From Oceanicaulis sp. (GTDB lineage: Bacteria > Pseudomonadota > Alphaproteobacteria > Caulobacterales > Maricaulaceae), in the NCBI GenBank assembly GCA_040112665.1, contig CP157796.1, positions 2,195,501 through 2,259,500 on the forward strand: 64,000 nt of DNA, read 5' to 3'. Below, one piece after another: positions 24,648 to 33,274 of the stretch. Below the pieces are notes generated by a model, which saw nothing but the letters and a program-made list of their open reading frames with translations, was not told where the DNA came from and did no database searches. The translations under genes and the position numbers were made by a program. Positions within the stretch are counted from its first letter, which is position 1. Every line of letters starts with the position of its first letter.

Positions 24648-26264
24648 TCACAGCGGCTCGCGGCGCGTGCCCCGTTCGGGTTCCAGGCAGGCGAGTTCGG
24701 TCGGCGAGAAGCGATCGACGTCGATCTGGCTGCGCCATTCGAGATAGAAGGCGCCGCTTCCCTCCGCCGCAGCTTCTTCAAGGCGGTTGGAGATGGCGAT
24801 CCAGCGGCTTTCCGCGGTGGGATGGTCCCAGAATTCGCGGTGGTCGCGCCAGCGCATGGCCACCGGGTGACCCAGCGCCGCCGCGTCACGCAGATAGGCG
24901 TCCGCGCGCTCGGGGTTCTCGATCAGCCCGCACAGGCGGTAGCTGCCCAGAACCGCGCCGGTGCCGTAGACCAGAGCGAGATTGAAGTAGGCGTCCGCGT
25001 CGTCGCGGCGCGCGGCGGTCTCGAACCATTCGAGCGACAGGTCCGGATTGCGCGCCACGCCCAGGCCCGTCGCGTACATGATCCCCAGCGCGTTCTGCAG
25101 GTGCGGATCGCGCGCGGTCTGCGCGGCGTGACAGACCAGAAGCGTGGTCTGGCGCGGGCTCAGCGAGCCGGTCTCGTCATAGCCGAGCTCGCGCTGGAAG
25201 CCGCGCACCGCGTCACGCGTGGCCGGGCCGTAACGGCCGTCGACTTCCGCCGAGTAGTAGCCTAGCGCGGCCAGCGCGGCCTGGCGCAGTTTCAGGCTGA
25301 TCACGTCGCCGAGTTCTTCAGGGCCGCGGCGGGAGATGCGCGACAGGCTCTCGCCGTCGGGCGAAGACTCGCACTGGACCATGTGCGCCTGCAGCCGGCG
25401 CTGGGCCATCAGCGCGGATTGCGCGCCGAAGGGCCGGCCCCAGTCGATGGAGTAGTTCCAGTACCGCATGGCCCGGCGCACCGAGCTGGCGTCGTAGCGC
25501 ACGAAGCCGCGGTCGTAATCGAGATCGTCGATCGCCCGGGCGTCGTCGCCCTGCTGGGCGAAGGGCAGGTCGACCCAGTCGGTCCCGCGCTGCAGGTCGA
25601 CAGTGGCGAGTTCGGCGTCGCCGCGCAGCAGCCAGTAGCGCGCGCCGTCATTATAGAGGCGGGCGGCCTGCTCGCGGGTCATGCAGCCTTCGCCGATGCC
25701 CCGGCCGCGAATGCAGATCGGGCGCGGCTCGCCTTCACGGATGGCGTAGCGCCAGGGCCCGCGCGGGAAGCGGTCGCCGCCGCGCCCCCAGCCGCCGAAG
25801 GCCGGCTCTCGGGTGGGCTCGGGCCGCCACCAGTCGTCACGACCGCCGTAAAGCGGATCGCGGTCGCCATAGCCGGGCCCGTAGCCGGGCGTCGGCGCGA
25901 CGATGTCTTCTTCGGGCTGGAACAGGTCGAGATTGCAGCGCCGTGCGGCCTGCTCGAACACGCCCATCCGTTCGTCGTGGAAGCTCGTGCGGAGCCGGTC
26001 TGAATTGCTGTAAAAGCCCTGGCCGGCCATGTCGCGATAGCGCCGCCAGTCTTCCCGGTCGAGCGCTTCCTGGACCTGGTCGACATAGCAGCGGCAATCC
26101 AGCGAGGAATGCGAGTAGCGCGTGTCGTAAAGGCAGGCCTCGTAGACCTGCTCTCCGCGCTGCTCGATGAGGTCGCAACCGGCGAGCAGGACGGGCAGGC
26201 ACAGCGCGGCGAGGCCGGCTTTGACACCGGCTGCAGCGTTGGAAACTTGTGTGACGCGGACCAT
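24648..26264 (-). CDS. Lipoprotein with peptidoglycan-binding and Sel1-like repeats
   Basis: 538 residues. The lipobox is LCLPVLLAGC. The N-terminal part has a Cys-containing domain (CLYDTRYSHSSLDCRCYVDQ) and a long Pro/Gly/Arg linker. A PG_binding_1 motif follows at about 330-375 (AALAALGYYSAEVDGRYG, TRDAVRGFQREL), then Sel1-type helical repeats at about 390-480 (LGIMYATGLGVARNPDLSLE, FNLALVYGTGAVLG). It is likely an outer-membrane lipoprotein that contacts the cell wall. Sel1 repeats usually mediate protein contacts. It is first in a two-gene set with the His-rich lipoprotein. Confidence 0.75.
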   Translation of the reverse strand: MVRVTQVSNAAAGVKAGLAALCLPVLLAGCDLIEQRGEQVYEACLYDTRYSHSSLDCRCYVDQVQEALDREDWRRYRDMAGQGFYSNSDRLRTSFHDERMGVFEQAARRCNLDLFQPEEDIVAPTPGYGPGYGDRDPLYGGRDDWWRPEPTREPAFGGWGRGGDRFPRGPWRYAIREGEPRPICIRGRGIGEGCMTREQAARLYNDGARYWLLRGDAELATVDLQRGTDWVDLPFAQQGDDARAIDDLDYDRGFVRYDASSVRRAMRYWNYSIDWGRPFGAQSALMAQRRLQAHMVQCESSPDGESLSRISRRGPEELGDVISLKLRQAALAALGYYSAEVDGRYGPATRDAVRGFQRELGYDETGSLSPRQTTLLVCHAAQTARDPHLQNALGIMYATGLGVARNPDLSLEWFETAARRDDADAYFNLALVYGTGAVLGSYRLCGLIENPERADAYLRDAAALGHPVAMRWRDHREFWDHPTAESRWIAISNRLEEAAAEGSGAFYLEWRSQIDVDRFSPTELACLEPERGTRREPL

Positions 26265-26455
26265 GAAAGTCCCCCTCTCGTCTCGCTGGGGTTAACGCGG
26301 CTTAACCGGTCCGGTTCACCGAAATTCCGCCTCTTCGCCATGGAACCGGCGCCGAACCGCAGGGCTCCGCCTTCTCCGGAAGCGCCTGTTTGCAGGGCTG
26401 GAACAGGCCCGGACGCAGGCGGGTTGGAAGCGGTGACGCCGCAATGGAGACCGTC

Positions 26456-27016
26456 ATGGCAGCAAGCTTCGAGACCGCCGAAACACCGATCGCGAAGAAC
26501 ACGCCTCAATCGCGCGGCGCGGCCATCGGGCTCGGGGTCGCGCTTCTGATCGTGGGGGTGCTGGCGATCATTTTTCCCGCCGTCGCGACCGTGACGCTGA
26601 GCCTGGTCATAGGCGCCGCGCTGGTGGTTTACGGCCTGGTGCAGATCATCGACGGCTTCCGCCGCCGCGGTTCGGGCGACGCCCTGCCGGAGGCGCTGTT
26701 CGGCGTGCTGGGCGTGTTCGCGGGCGTTCTGATCCTGGTCTCGCCGGGCGTGGGGGCGCTCTCGCTCACCGTCGTGCTGGCGGTCTATTTCGCGATCGAT
26801 GCGATCACGCGGACCGGCTTCGCCTTTCGCGGCCGCTCGTCAGGCCGGAGGGGCTGGCTGATCGGTGGGGCGATCCTCAGCGCGCTGCTGGCGCTGATCA
26901 TCCTTGCAGGCCTTCCCGGCAGCGCGGCCTTCGTAATCGGCCTGCTGTTCGGCGCGCACGCCCTGTTCGCCGGCGCGGTGCTCCTGGTCACCGGATTTTC
27001 GGGACGCGCGCGCTAG
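26456..27016 (+). CDS. HdeD family membrane protein
   Basis: 186 residues from ATG 26456, which has GGAGA 6 bases upstream; ATG 26444 is a weaker alternative. Six hydrophobic helices in three pairs match the HdeD/DUF308 pattern (GLGVALLIVGVLAIIFPAVA, SLVIGAALVVYGLVQIIDGF, FGVLGVFAGVLILVSPGVG, GLLFGAHALFAGAVLL). E. coli HdeD protects from acid stress at high cell density. Role here is not shown by context. It is divergent from the lipoprotein at 26264. Confidence 0.85.
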   Translation: MAASFETAETPIAKNTPQSRGAAIGLGVALLIVGVLAIIFPAVATVTLSLVIGAALVVYGLVQIIDGFRRRGSGDALPEALFGVLGVFAGVLILVSPGVGALSLTVVLAVYFAIDAITRTGFAFRGRSSGRRGWLIGGAILSALLALIILAGLPGSAAFVIGLLFGAHALFAGAVLLVTGFSGRAR

Positions 27017-27024
27017 CGCCGCGC

Positions 27025-27351
27025 TCAGCCGCCGTTGATCTCGCGCCAGATCAGGATGATGATCGCGCCCTGAACGAACAGGCCGAGCGCGAACCCGCCT
27101 GCGCCGACTGCAGAGGCGGCGACATGGGCCATGACCCTGAGCGGGATCTTGCTGAGCGTGTCGAAGCGCTCGCGCGGCGTGGCGTAGCGGCTGCGAGCGA
27201 CCTCGAACAGGTCCTCGAACCCGCCGCGGCTCAATGAGAAGAACACCCAGGCCCAGAGCGCCAGGAAGCCCCAGACGCAGATCCGCATCCAGGTGGCGAA
27301 TTCCGGACCGGTGAAGATCCGGACCCAGAAGTCCTCGCCGGTGAAGTCCAT
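27025..27351 (-). CDS. Two-helix membrane protein, unknown function
   Basis: 108 residues. Hydrophobic helices lie at about 18-42 (MRICVWGFLALWAWVFFSLS) and 72-103 (AHVAASAVGAGGFALGLFVQ), with a charged loop between (RYATPRERFDTLSKIP). No signal peptide. No family recognised. It is 22 bases downstream of the aminotransferase stop on the same strand, so it may be the third gene of the TetR-aminotransferase operon. It is convergent to the HdeD gene. Confidence 0.6.
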   Translation of the reverse strand: MDFTGEDFWVRIFTGPEFATWMRICVWGFLALWAWVFFSLSRGGFEDLFEVARSRYATPRERFDTLSKIPLRVMAHVAASAVGAGGFALGLFVQGAIIILIWREINGG

Positions 27352-27373
27352 GGCGCGCCTCGCTCTCGCGCGC

Positions 27374-28687
27374 TCAGCTCTCCGCCCAGCGCGCCATCGC
27401 CTCGATCCCCTCGATCACCCTCGGACAATGCCGTCTCAGGAAGGCTTCGTCGAGCGGCTGGGACTGGTGCAGGCCTGAAAGCGCGGCCTCGCCGTCGAAA
27501 TCGACGAAGGCCAGTCGCAGCGACAATTCGTGCGGCGGCCGGCCGAAGGCCGAGCCGGGCAGGGTGGCCACGCCCGTCTCCTCCAGCAGGCGGGTGCACA
27601 GCTCGGCGCTGGTCTCGATCCCGCGCGCAGCGAATTTCGCGGCCATCGGATCGAAATTGGGAAAGGCGTAGAACCCGCCCTTGATCGGGTTCACCACTGC
27701 GCCCGCTTCGCTCAGCCGGGCGTGGACATGATCGGCGAGCGCCTTGAGGATCGCCCGGCTGCGGTCGAGATAGAGCTCCATCTCCGGGCCGCCTTCGAAG
27801 GCGGCGATCGCGGCGTGCTGTATGGGTGCGGAGACCGAGGTGTAGGTCTCGCTCGCCGCGGCGGCGACGGCCTTTCTGAGCCAGGCCAGCGATTTGGGAA
27901 AGGCGAAGAAGCCCAGCCGCCAGCCGCCCGCGCCGGCCCATTTCGAAATCCCGTCGGAAATGATCGTCCCGCCGCGGTAAAACCGCGCCATCGACGTGTG
28001 CCGGCCGTCGAACTGCACCCCGCCGTATATCTCGTCTGACAGAAGCAGCATGCGGCAGTCGCGCGCCACCTCGGCGACCTCGCGCAGATGCTCGACAGTG
28101 TAGGCGGTGCCGGTGGGGTTGCCGGGCGAATTGAGGATCAGAAGACGCGGGCGCATCGGATCGTCGCCGCACACCTTGTGAAGCGCCTTGGCGGTGACGC
28201 CCAGGCCGGTTTCAGGCTCGGTCGGAAGCCAGGTGATAGGCCGGCCCAGGATCTGCGCCTGGGGCGCATAACTCACCCAGCTGGGCGTCGGGATCACCAG
28301 ATCGCCGTAATAGACCAGCTGGACCAGGAACATCAGCTCCTTCGTGCCCGGCCCGATCAGGATGTCCTCGGCGTCGAAATTGAGCCCCTGGGTGCGGTTG
28401 AGATATCCGCAGATCGCCTCGCGCAGCGCCCGGAGGCCCTGAACGGGCAGGTAATCCTTCTGATGGGTGTTCTCCGCCAGACGGCGCTGCATGATGTCGG
28501 GCACGGGGAAGGGCGACTGGCCCAGCCCGAGCTTCGACACCGCGCGGCCCTGCGCGATCAGCTCGGCGGAGCGCTCGTTGATCTCCAGCGTGGCCGAAAG
28601 ACCGAGGCCGCGAATGTTCAGATTGAGCTGAACCGAGGGGCAGAACGCCTGAAGCTCGTCCTGCGGGGCGGGTGTGGGATCATCCAT
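27374..28687 (-). CDS. PLP-dependent aminotransferase, class I/II
   Basis: 437 residues, fold type I. The PLP site is SDGISKWAGAGGWRLGFF with the internal-aldimine Lys. Also visible are LNSPGNPTGTAY (Asn contact to PLP), LLSDEIYGGVQF (Asp to the pyridine N, Tyr to O3') and LSLRLAFVDFDG (Arg for the substrate carboxylate). This is the aspartate/alanine/aromatic aminotransferase superfamily; the substrate cannot be fixed. It has an N-terminal extension of about 40 residues. The TetR gene ends 3 bases before its ATG, so the two form one operon and the regulator probably controls it. Confidence 0.88.
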   Translation of the reverse strand: MDDPTPAPQDELQAFCPSVQLNLNIRGLGLSATLEINERSAELIAQGRAVSKLGLGQSPFPVPDIMQRRLAENTHQKDYLPVQGLRALREAICGYLNRTQGLNFDAEDILIGPGTKELMFLVQLVYYGDLVIPTPSWVSYAPQAQILGRPITWLPTEPETGLGVTAKALHKVCGDDPMRPRLLILNSPGNPTGTAYTVEHLREVAEVARDCRMLLLSDEIYGGVQFDGRHTSMARFYRGGTIISDGISKWAGAGGWRLGFFAFPKSLAWLRKAVAAAASETYTSVSAPIQHAAIAAFEGGPEMELYLDRSRAILKALADHVHARLSEAGAVVNPIKGGFYAFPNFDPMAAKFAARGIETSAELCTRLLEETGVATLPGSAFGRPPHELSLRLAFVDFDGEAALSGLHQSQPLDEAFLRRHCPRVIEGIEAMARWAES

Positions 28688-28690
28688 GGA

Positions 28691-29320
28691 TCAGGTCTCG
28701 TCCGGCCGGGTCAGCCCGGAGGTGAACAACCGGGTGAGGTCCTCGAAAAACCGGTCCATGCTGAGCGGACGGGTGTCTTCGCCCGCCAGAAGCCGCTGAT
28801 GCAGCACCGCCACAAGAACCGGAGCGTAAAGGAAAATCGCGCCGTGACGGACGCGTTCCGGATTGGACCCAGCTGGATCCACGCCCGGTCCGAGCCGCGC
28901 TTCGAGCGCGGTCAGCGACGGCTCCACGATCAGTTCGAGATAGGCCCTGGCCACCTCGCGGTCGTGAATGGACTCCACGAAGGCGAAGGCGTGCGCCTGG
29001 GCGAAGAAATCGCTGCGCGCGCCGTCCATGGCGAGCGCGCCATATTCCTTGACCGACGCCTCGAGCGTGGCGGCCGGCTCTGCGGAACGGGCGAGCCAGG
29101 CGCGTGCGCCCTCGGCGAAATGGCCGATGATGGCGATCACCACCCCGCGCCGGTCTGTGAAGTAGTGGCGCAAGGTGGGTTCGGACACGCCCGCCTTGAT
29201 CGCGAACTGGCGCAGGCTCACCGGCGCGCTGCGCTCGGCGATGGCCGTGCGGGCGAGGATGTCGAGAAGTTCGCGTTTGCGATCCGTCGCCGGTCCGCGC
29301 GCCTCAGCCGTGCTGCTCAT
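28691..29320 (-). CDS. TetR family transcriptional regulator
   Basis: 209 residues. The N-terminal HTH is VSLRQFAIKAGVSEPTLRHYF followed by TDRRGVVIAIIGHF, the TetR arrangement. The C-terminal part is all-helical ligand-binding type with no recognisable pocket signature. It is first in an operon with the aminotransferase. A 16-bp perfect palindrome at 29508-29523, between this gene and the outer-membrane gene, is the obvious operator candidate. The ligand is unknown. Confidence 0.85.
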   Translation of the reverse strand: MSSTAEARGPATDRKRELLDILARTAIAERSAPVSLRQFAIKAGVSEPTLRHYFTDRRGVVIAIIGHFAEGARAWLARSAEPAATLEASVKEYGALAMDGARSDFFAQAHAFAFVESIHDREVARAYLELIVEPSLTALEARLGPGVDPAGSNPERVRHGAIFLYAPVLVAVLHQRLLAGEDTRPLSMDRFFEDLTRLFTSGLTRPDET

Positions 29321-29490
29321 CGATCTCCAACGTCCCCATTGCGTGGACCGGCCCGGCTGCGCCCGCGCCGCCGACTCGATCCGTTCACCATAACCCCGTC
29401 CGCCGCAGACGGAAGCCGCGCGGCGGCGATCCGGTCCAGCCGTCCTGCGCGCCTGCGCAGGCCTCCGAACGCCTGCTCGCGCCCTGCGCC

Positions 29491-29523
29491 TTGATCAGAC
29501 TTTGTACTATCGTATATACGATA
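29491..29523 (+). promoter_or_regulatory. Promoter of the outer-membrane gene with overlapping palindromic operator
   Basis: TTGATC (29491-29496) and TATATA (29513-29518) are spaced 16 bases, a fair sigma-70-like promoter, 51 bases before the ATG at 29574. TATCGTATATACGATA (29508-29523) is a perfect 16-bp palindrome that covers the -10 box, so a bound dimer would block the promoter. The nearest regulator is the divergent TetR gene starting at 29320; linking the two is inference. Confidence 0.6.
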
Positions 29524-29573
29524 CGCGATAGCGCCGGGCAGGCCGGCGCCGTCGCAACACGGGAGTTTTCACA

Positions 29574-30371
29574 ATGAGCCTCATTACGCGTCTCGCCGCC
29601 GGCGCTGCGCTTGCGGCCTTCGCCGCCGCGCCGGGCTTCGCCCAGCAGTACGTGTCCGCTTCCGCCGGGCTGAACATGCAGTCCGACAGCGACAATTCGG
29701 GCCGCTTCACCAGCGACTTCACCACCGGCGACGGCGTCGCCGTCCCGCCGGGCACGGTGCTGCCTTCGGGCACGTCGCTGGGCTGGACGACCGAGTTCGA
29801 CTCCGGGCTCTTCCTGTCGGCGGCCTATGGCTATCGTTTCCAGACCGACATGGCCTATGGCGGCGCGTTCCGGATCGAAGGCGAAATCAGCTACGCCAAC
29901 TCCGACGTGGACACTCACACCGGCGTGACCGCGGGCGGCAATCCGCTCGGCGCGGCGGACGCGGCGGTTCTGATCACCGGCTCGGCGCCGCTGGGCGTCA
30001 CCGTCGCCGATCTGGTCGCCGACGGTCAGGGCGAAATCAAGTCGGTGGGTTACGCGATCAACGGGTATTACGACCTGCCGATCCAGGACACGCCCTTCAC
30101 CGCCTACGCCGGGCTCGGCGTCGGCCTGATGGAGGTCGACATCGATTACAGCCCGTCGAACACGCCGATCATCGACGACTCCGATACGGTGGGCTTCTAC
30201 CAGGTGATGCTCGGCGGCTCGTACGCCTTCGCCGAAAGCACCGAACTGTTCGCCGGCTATCGCTGGCGGCAGAGCGGGGATCTCGAGACCGAGTCCGTGC
30301 TGGTTCCGGCGAGCCTGGATATCGAGAACAAGTCCCACGTGCTCGAGCTGGGCGTGCGCTACAGCTTCTAG
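29574..30371 (+). CDS. Outer-membrane beta-barrel protein
   Basis: 265 residues. Signal peptide: AAGAALAAFAAAPGFAQQ. The mature part alternates in beta strands (QYVSASAGLNMQSDSDNS, LFLSAAYGYRFQTDMAYGG, FTAYAGLGVGLMEVDIDYS, ELFAGYRWRQSGDLET) and ends LELGVRYSF, a classical C-terminal Phe barrel signal. It fits the OmpW/Omp25-like small-barrel class (eight strands). Upstream lies a palindrome-covered promoter and downstream a strong terminator, so it is a monocistronic, probably regulated gene. The role of the long acidic loops is unknown. Confidence 0.82.
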   Translation: MSLITRLAAGAALAAFAAAPGFAQQYVSASAGLNMQSDSDNSGRFTSDFTTGDGVAVPPGTVLPSGTSLGWTTEFDSGLFLSAAYGYRFQTDMAYGGAFRIEGEISYANSDVDTHTGVTAGGNPLGAADAAVLITGSAPLGVTVADLVADGQGEIKSVGYAINGYYDLPIQDTPFTAYAGLGVGLMEVDIDYSPSNTPIIDDSDTVGFYQVMLGGSYAFAESTELFAGYRWRQSGDLETESVLVPASLDIENKSHVLELGVRYSF

Positions 30372-30392
30372 CGCCCGCACGACTCCCTCACC

Positions 30393-30428
30393 GAAAGGCC
30401 TCGCGTCGCAGGGCGCGGGGCCTTTCTT
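30393..30428 (+). terminator. Intrinsic terminator of the outer-membrane gene
   Basis: GAAAGGCCTCGCG pairs with GCGCGGGGCCTTTC around TCGCAGG, followed by TTGT. It lies 20 bases after the barrel gene stop and before the oxidoreductase gene. Confidence 0.75.
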
Positions 30429-30488
30429 GTGTCACGGCGCGAACCTCTTATCGTGGCGCGCAATTCATCGCATCGCACGGAGACTTCA

Positions 30489-31463
30489 ATGCGCGCTCTC
30501 GTCTGTCAGGACTTCGCCCCCTACGACCAGCTCAAGGTCGAGGACGTGCCCGAGCCCCAGCTCGGCGAAGGCATGGTGATGATCGACGTGAAGGCGGCCG
30601 GGGTGAACTTCCCCGACATCCTTCTGGTCGAGGGCAAGTATCAGATGAAGCCGCCCACCCCGTTCGTGCCCGGGATGGAGGCCGCCGGCGTCGTCTCCGC
30701 GATCGGGGAGGGCGTTCAGGGCGTCAAGGAGGGCGAACGCGTCATCGTCGCGACGATGCTGGGCGCCTTCGCCGAGAAAGTGCCCGCCCATTTCACGCAG
30801 CTCGTGCCGATGCCGAAGACGATGACCTTCGAGCAGGGCGCGGCCCTGACCACGATCTACGGCACCAGCTACCACGCTCTGAAGGACCGCGCGCAGCTCA
30901 AGGCGGGCGAGACCGTGCTCGTGCTCGGCGCGGCCGGCGGGGTCGGGATCGCCACGGTCCAGCTCGCCAAGGCGATGGGCGCGAAAGTGATCGCGGCCGC
31001 CTCCAGCGACGAAAAGCTTAAATTCGCCAAGGACAACGGCGCTGACGAGACGGTGAACTACACCACCGAGGACCTCAAGGCGAAGGTCAAGGAGCTGACC
31101 GGCGGCAAGGGCGTGGACGTGGTCTACGATCCTGTCGGCGGGGAGTTTTCCGAGCCCGCCCTGCGCGCCTCGGGCTGGAACGCGCGCTATCTCGTGATCG
31201 GCTTCGCTTCGGGCCCGATCCCGAAGATTCCGCTCAATCTCGCGCTTCTGAACAGCCGCAACATCATGGGCGTGTTCTGGGGCGCCTGGGTGGGCCGGGA
31301 GCCGCGGGCGAACGCGCAGAACCTCAAGGAAATCTTCGACTTCTTCGAAGCGGGCAAGATCGATCCGCAAGTCAGCGCCAGCTATCCGCTGGAGGAATAC
31401 ACGAAGGCTTTCGAGGACCTGATGGGCCGCCGCGTCAAAGGCAAGGTCGTCCTTACGCCCTAG
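30489..31463 (+). CDS. NADPH:quinone oxidoreductase family protein
   Basis: 324 residues from ATG 30489 (GGAG 6 bases upstream); an in-frame start at 30429 would run through the terminator. Zinc-free medium-chain dehydrogenase: VKAAGVNFPDILLVEGKY, PFVPGMEAAGVV, Rossmann loop VLVLGAAGGVGIATVQLAK, SSDEKLKFAKDNGADETVNY, and the C-terminal RRVKGKVVLTP. It reduces quinones or enones with NADPH in the cytoplasm. The catalytic Zn ligands of alcohol dehydrogenases are absent, as expected. A monocistronic gene. Confidence 0.9.
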   Translation: MRALVCQDFAPYDQLKVEDVPEPQLGEGMVMIDVKAAGVNFPDILLVEGKYQMKPPTPFVPGMEAAGVVSAIGEGVQGVKEGERVIVATMLGAFAEKVPAHFTQLVPMPKTMTFEQGAALTTIYGTSYHALKDRAQLKAGETVLVLGAAGGVGIATVQLAKAMGAKVIAAASSDEKLKFAKDNGADETVNYTTEDLKAKVKELTGGKGVDVVYDPVGGEFSEPALRASGWNARYLVIGFASGPIPKIPLNLALLNSRNIMGVFWGAWVGREPRANAQNLKEIFDFFEAGKIDPQVSASYPLEEYTKAFEDLMGRRVKGKVVLTP

Positions 31464-31529
31464 GTCTTCGCCTCACGGCGGGCTTGCCTGTATGATGCGC
31501 GCCGAGCCCGCCGCGAGGGAGACCGCCGA

Positions 31530-31790
31530 ATGAAGATCGATCTGTCCGACGCCGAAGGCCGGCTGCTCGACCTCGTCCGCCGCGCCGAAGCCGGCGAAGA
31601 TGTGCTCCTGACCCGCGACGGCGCCGTCGTCGCACGCATCAGCGTCGGCGAACCGCCGGCGAAATCGCCTGAAGAGCGGCGCGCGCTGATCAAGCGGGTG
31701 CAGGAAAGCGCGAGACGCCACGCCCTGGAGGGGCCGGACGCCGCGCGTAGCCAGGACTTCCTCTACGATGAGGACGGGCTGCCGAAGTGA
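31530..31790 (+). CDS. Type II antitoxin, Phd/YefM-like
   Basis: 86 residues; GAGGGAGA precedes the ATG. The N-terminal DNA-binding half (MKIDLSDAEGRLLDLVRRAE, then GEDVLLTRDGAVVARI) follows the Phd/YefM pattern. The C-terminal half is disordered and charged (RRHALEGPDAARSQDFLYD), the usual toxin-wrapping tail. The stop overlaps the GTG start of the PIN toxin (GTGA). It should neutralise the toxin and repress the operon. Confidence 0.85.
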   Translation: MKIDLSDAEGRLLDLVRRAEAGEDVLLTRDGAVVARISVGEPPAKSPEERRALIKRVQESARRHALEGPDAARSQDFLYDEDGLPK

Positions 31791-32185
31791 TCGTAGTGGA
31801 CACTTCCGCGCTGGTCGCCGTGGCTCTCGAAGAACCTGAAAGCGTGGCCTGCACCGAGGTGCTGACGGGCGCGGCGCATCTTGCGATCTCGGCCGGGACG
31901 TTCGCCGAAGCGATGATCCTGTCGGGACGGCGGGGTTTCAGTCGCGACATGAAGACGCTGATCGACGGTCTTGCGCTCGAGATCGTACCCGTCGACGCGA
32001 ATTTCGCGGAAGAAGTCGCCGACGCCTACGCGCAATGGGGCAAGGGCGTGCATCCCGCCCGGCTTAATTTCGGCGACTGTTTCGCTTACGCCCTGGCGCA
32101 GCGGCGGAACTGCCCGCTTCTGTTCGTCGGGCGCGACTTTGCTCAGACCGATGTCAGACGCGCGCTCGACGCGCCGGCGCCCTAG
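31787..32185 (+). CDS. VapC-type PIN-domain toxin
   Basis: 132 residues from GTG. PIN-domain acidic residues are in place: MIVVDTSALVAV (Asp), ISAGTFAEAMIL (Glu), RLNFGDCFAYALA (Asp) and LLFVGRDFAQTD (Asp). Such toxins are Mg-dependent RNases, typically cutting initiator tRNA or rRNA. It is coupled to the antitoxin gene at 31530. The stop TAG overlaps the stop of the convergent LysR gene on the shared bases CTAG. Confidence 0.9.
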   Translation: MIVVDTSALVAVALEEPESVACTEVLTGAAHLAISAGTFAEAMILSGRRGFSRDMKTLIDGLALEIVPVDANFAEEVADAYAQWGKGVHPARLNFGDCFAYALAQRRNCPLLFVGRDFAQTDVRRALDAPAP

Positions 32186-33171
32186 ACCGGCTTGGGCTTG
32201 GGCCGTTCGCCGCGGACCTGCACGGTTTCGGTGCCGGCGAAGTCGGCGGGCGGGACGTAGTCGCGGCGGAACCAGGGATAGCGCGCGCTGTCGAAGATCT
32301 CCCGCAGCCAGTCGAGCGCCTTCCTCACCCGCGTCACCCGGCGCTGGTCGGGGTGGTAGACCATCCACAGCGTGATCGGCACGGTCAGGCCGATGTCGAC
32401 ATGCACCAGGCCGGGCTCCACCTCGGCGGCGTAGGTCGGCATCACCGTGATGCAGGCGCCGGCCTTGGTGGCTTCAGTGAGCACCACCGAGCTGTCGGTG
32501 TTCAGCGAGGCCTTCATCATCTGCTTGATGGCGCCGGCTTCCTTCGGCCAGTGATCCTGCTGCTGGCGGAAGCTGGAAAGATCGCCGATGCGGTGATTGA
32601 GCACGTCGGCGAGCCCCTTGGGCGGGCCGTACGTGTCCAGATAGCGCCGCGCGGCGAAGGGCACGTAGTGCAACGTGGCGAGCTCGTTCGCCACATGGCT
32701 CATCCGTTTTGATTCAAGCATCTGCAGCGAGATGTCGACGCTGTCGGGCGGCGCTTCGCCCTCGACCTGGGTCAGGATTTCGAGGTTGATGTTCGGGTTC
32801 GCCTCGACAAAGCCGGGCAGGTGCCGGCCGATCCAGTAGCCCGCGATCCCCTCCGGCGCGGCCAGGCGCACCGTGCCCGCATCCGCCCGGTCGGCCTGGT
32901 GGGCGACGCGTTCGATGTCCACGGCGGTGGACTGCATGATCTGCACCTGGGTCCAGATCCGCTCGCCTACGTCGGTGAGCTCCACCCCGTCCGCCCCGCG
33001 GGTGACCAGGCGCGCGCCGATCCGGCCTTCCAGCGACTCCAGGCGCCGACTCACGGTGGGCTGTCCGATACCCAGCCGCCGCGCCGCCCCGCTCATCGAG
33101 CCTGCGGAGACGAGAGCATGGAAGATTCTGAGGTCGTCCCAGTCGAAGACCTGGGGTTTGGAGGGCGTCAT
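32182..33171 (-). CDS. LysR family regulator
   Basis: 329 residues from ATG 33171. The HTH is FDWDDLRIFHALVSAGSMSG with GIGQPTVSRRLESLE. The effector domain has RLAAPEGIAGYWIGRHLPGF, DISLQMLESKRMS and GACITVMPTYAAE, then WMVYHPDQRRVTRVRKALDW. It is divergent from the three-gene GNAT operon at 33275 across about 100 bases, the usual place for a LysR target, so it probably controls that operon. The frame upstream of 33171 extends into that gap and is not needed. The C-terminal tail is long and basic (RGERPKPKPV). Confidence 0.88.
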   Translation of the reverse strand: MTPSKPQVFDWDDLRIFHALVSAGSMSGAARRLGIGQPTVSRRLESLEGRIGARLVTRGADGVELTDVGERIWTQVQIMQSTAVDIERVAHQADRADAGTVRLAAPEGIAGYWIGRHLPGFVEANPNINLEILTQVEGEAPPDSVDISLQMLESKRMSHVANELATLHYVPFAARRYLDTYGPPKGLADVLNHRIGDLSSFRQQQDHWPKEAGAIKQMMKASLNTDSSVVLTEATKAGACITVMPTYAAEVEPGLVHVDIGLTVPITLWMVYHPDQRRVTRVRKALDWLREIFDSARYPWFRRDYVPPADFAGTETVQVRGERPKPKPV

Positions 33172-33274
33172 CGGGCGGGCTCTGACGATTTTCGCATAGG
33201 GGTCATTCCAACATCGCTGAGGCGTGGGAGGCCCCGGGAAAGTAAACAAATTCCTAACGTTGCGTGGGGCTGAG

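Noticed and set aside
26292..26305. TTAA-CGCGGC-TTAA, a CtrA-like site between the lipoprotein and HdeD genes
   Set aside because: Spacing is 6 bases whereas the CtrA consensus is TTAA-N7-TTAA; one near match is not enough.
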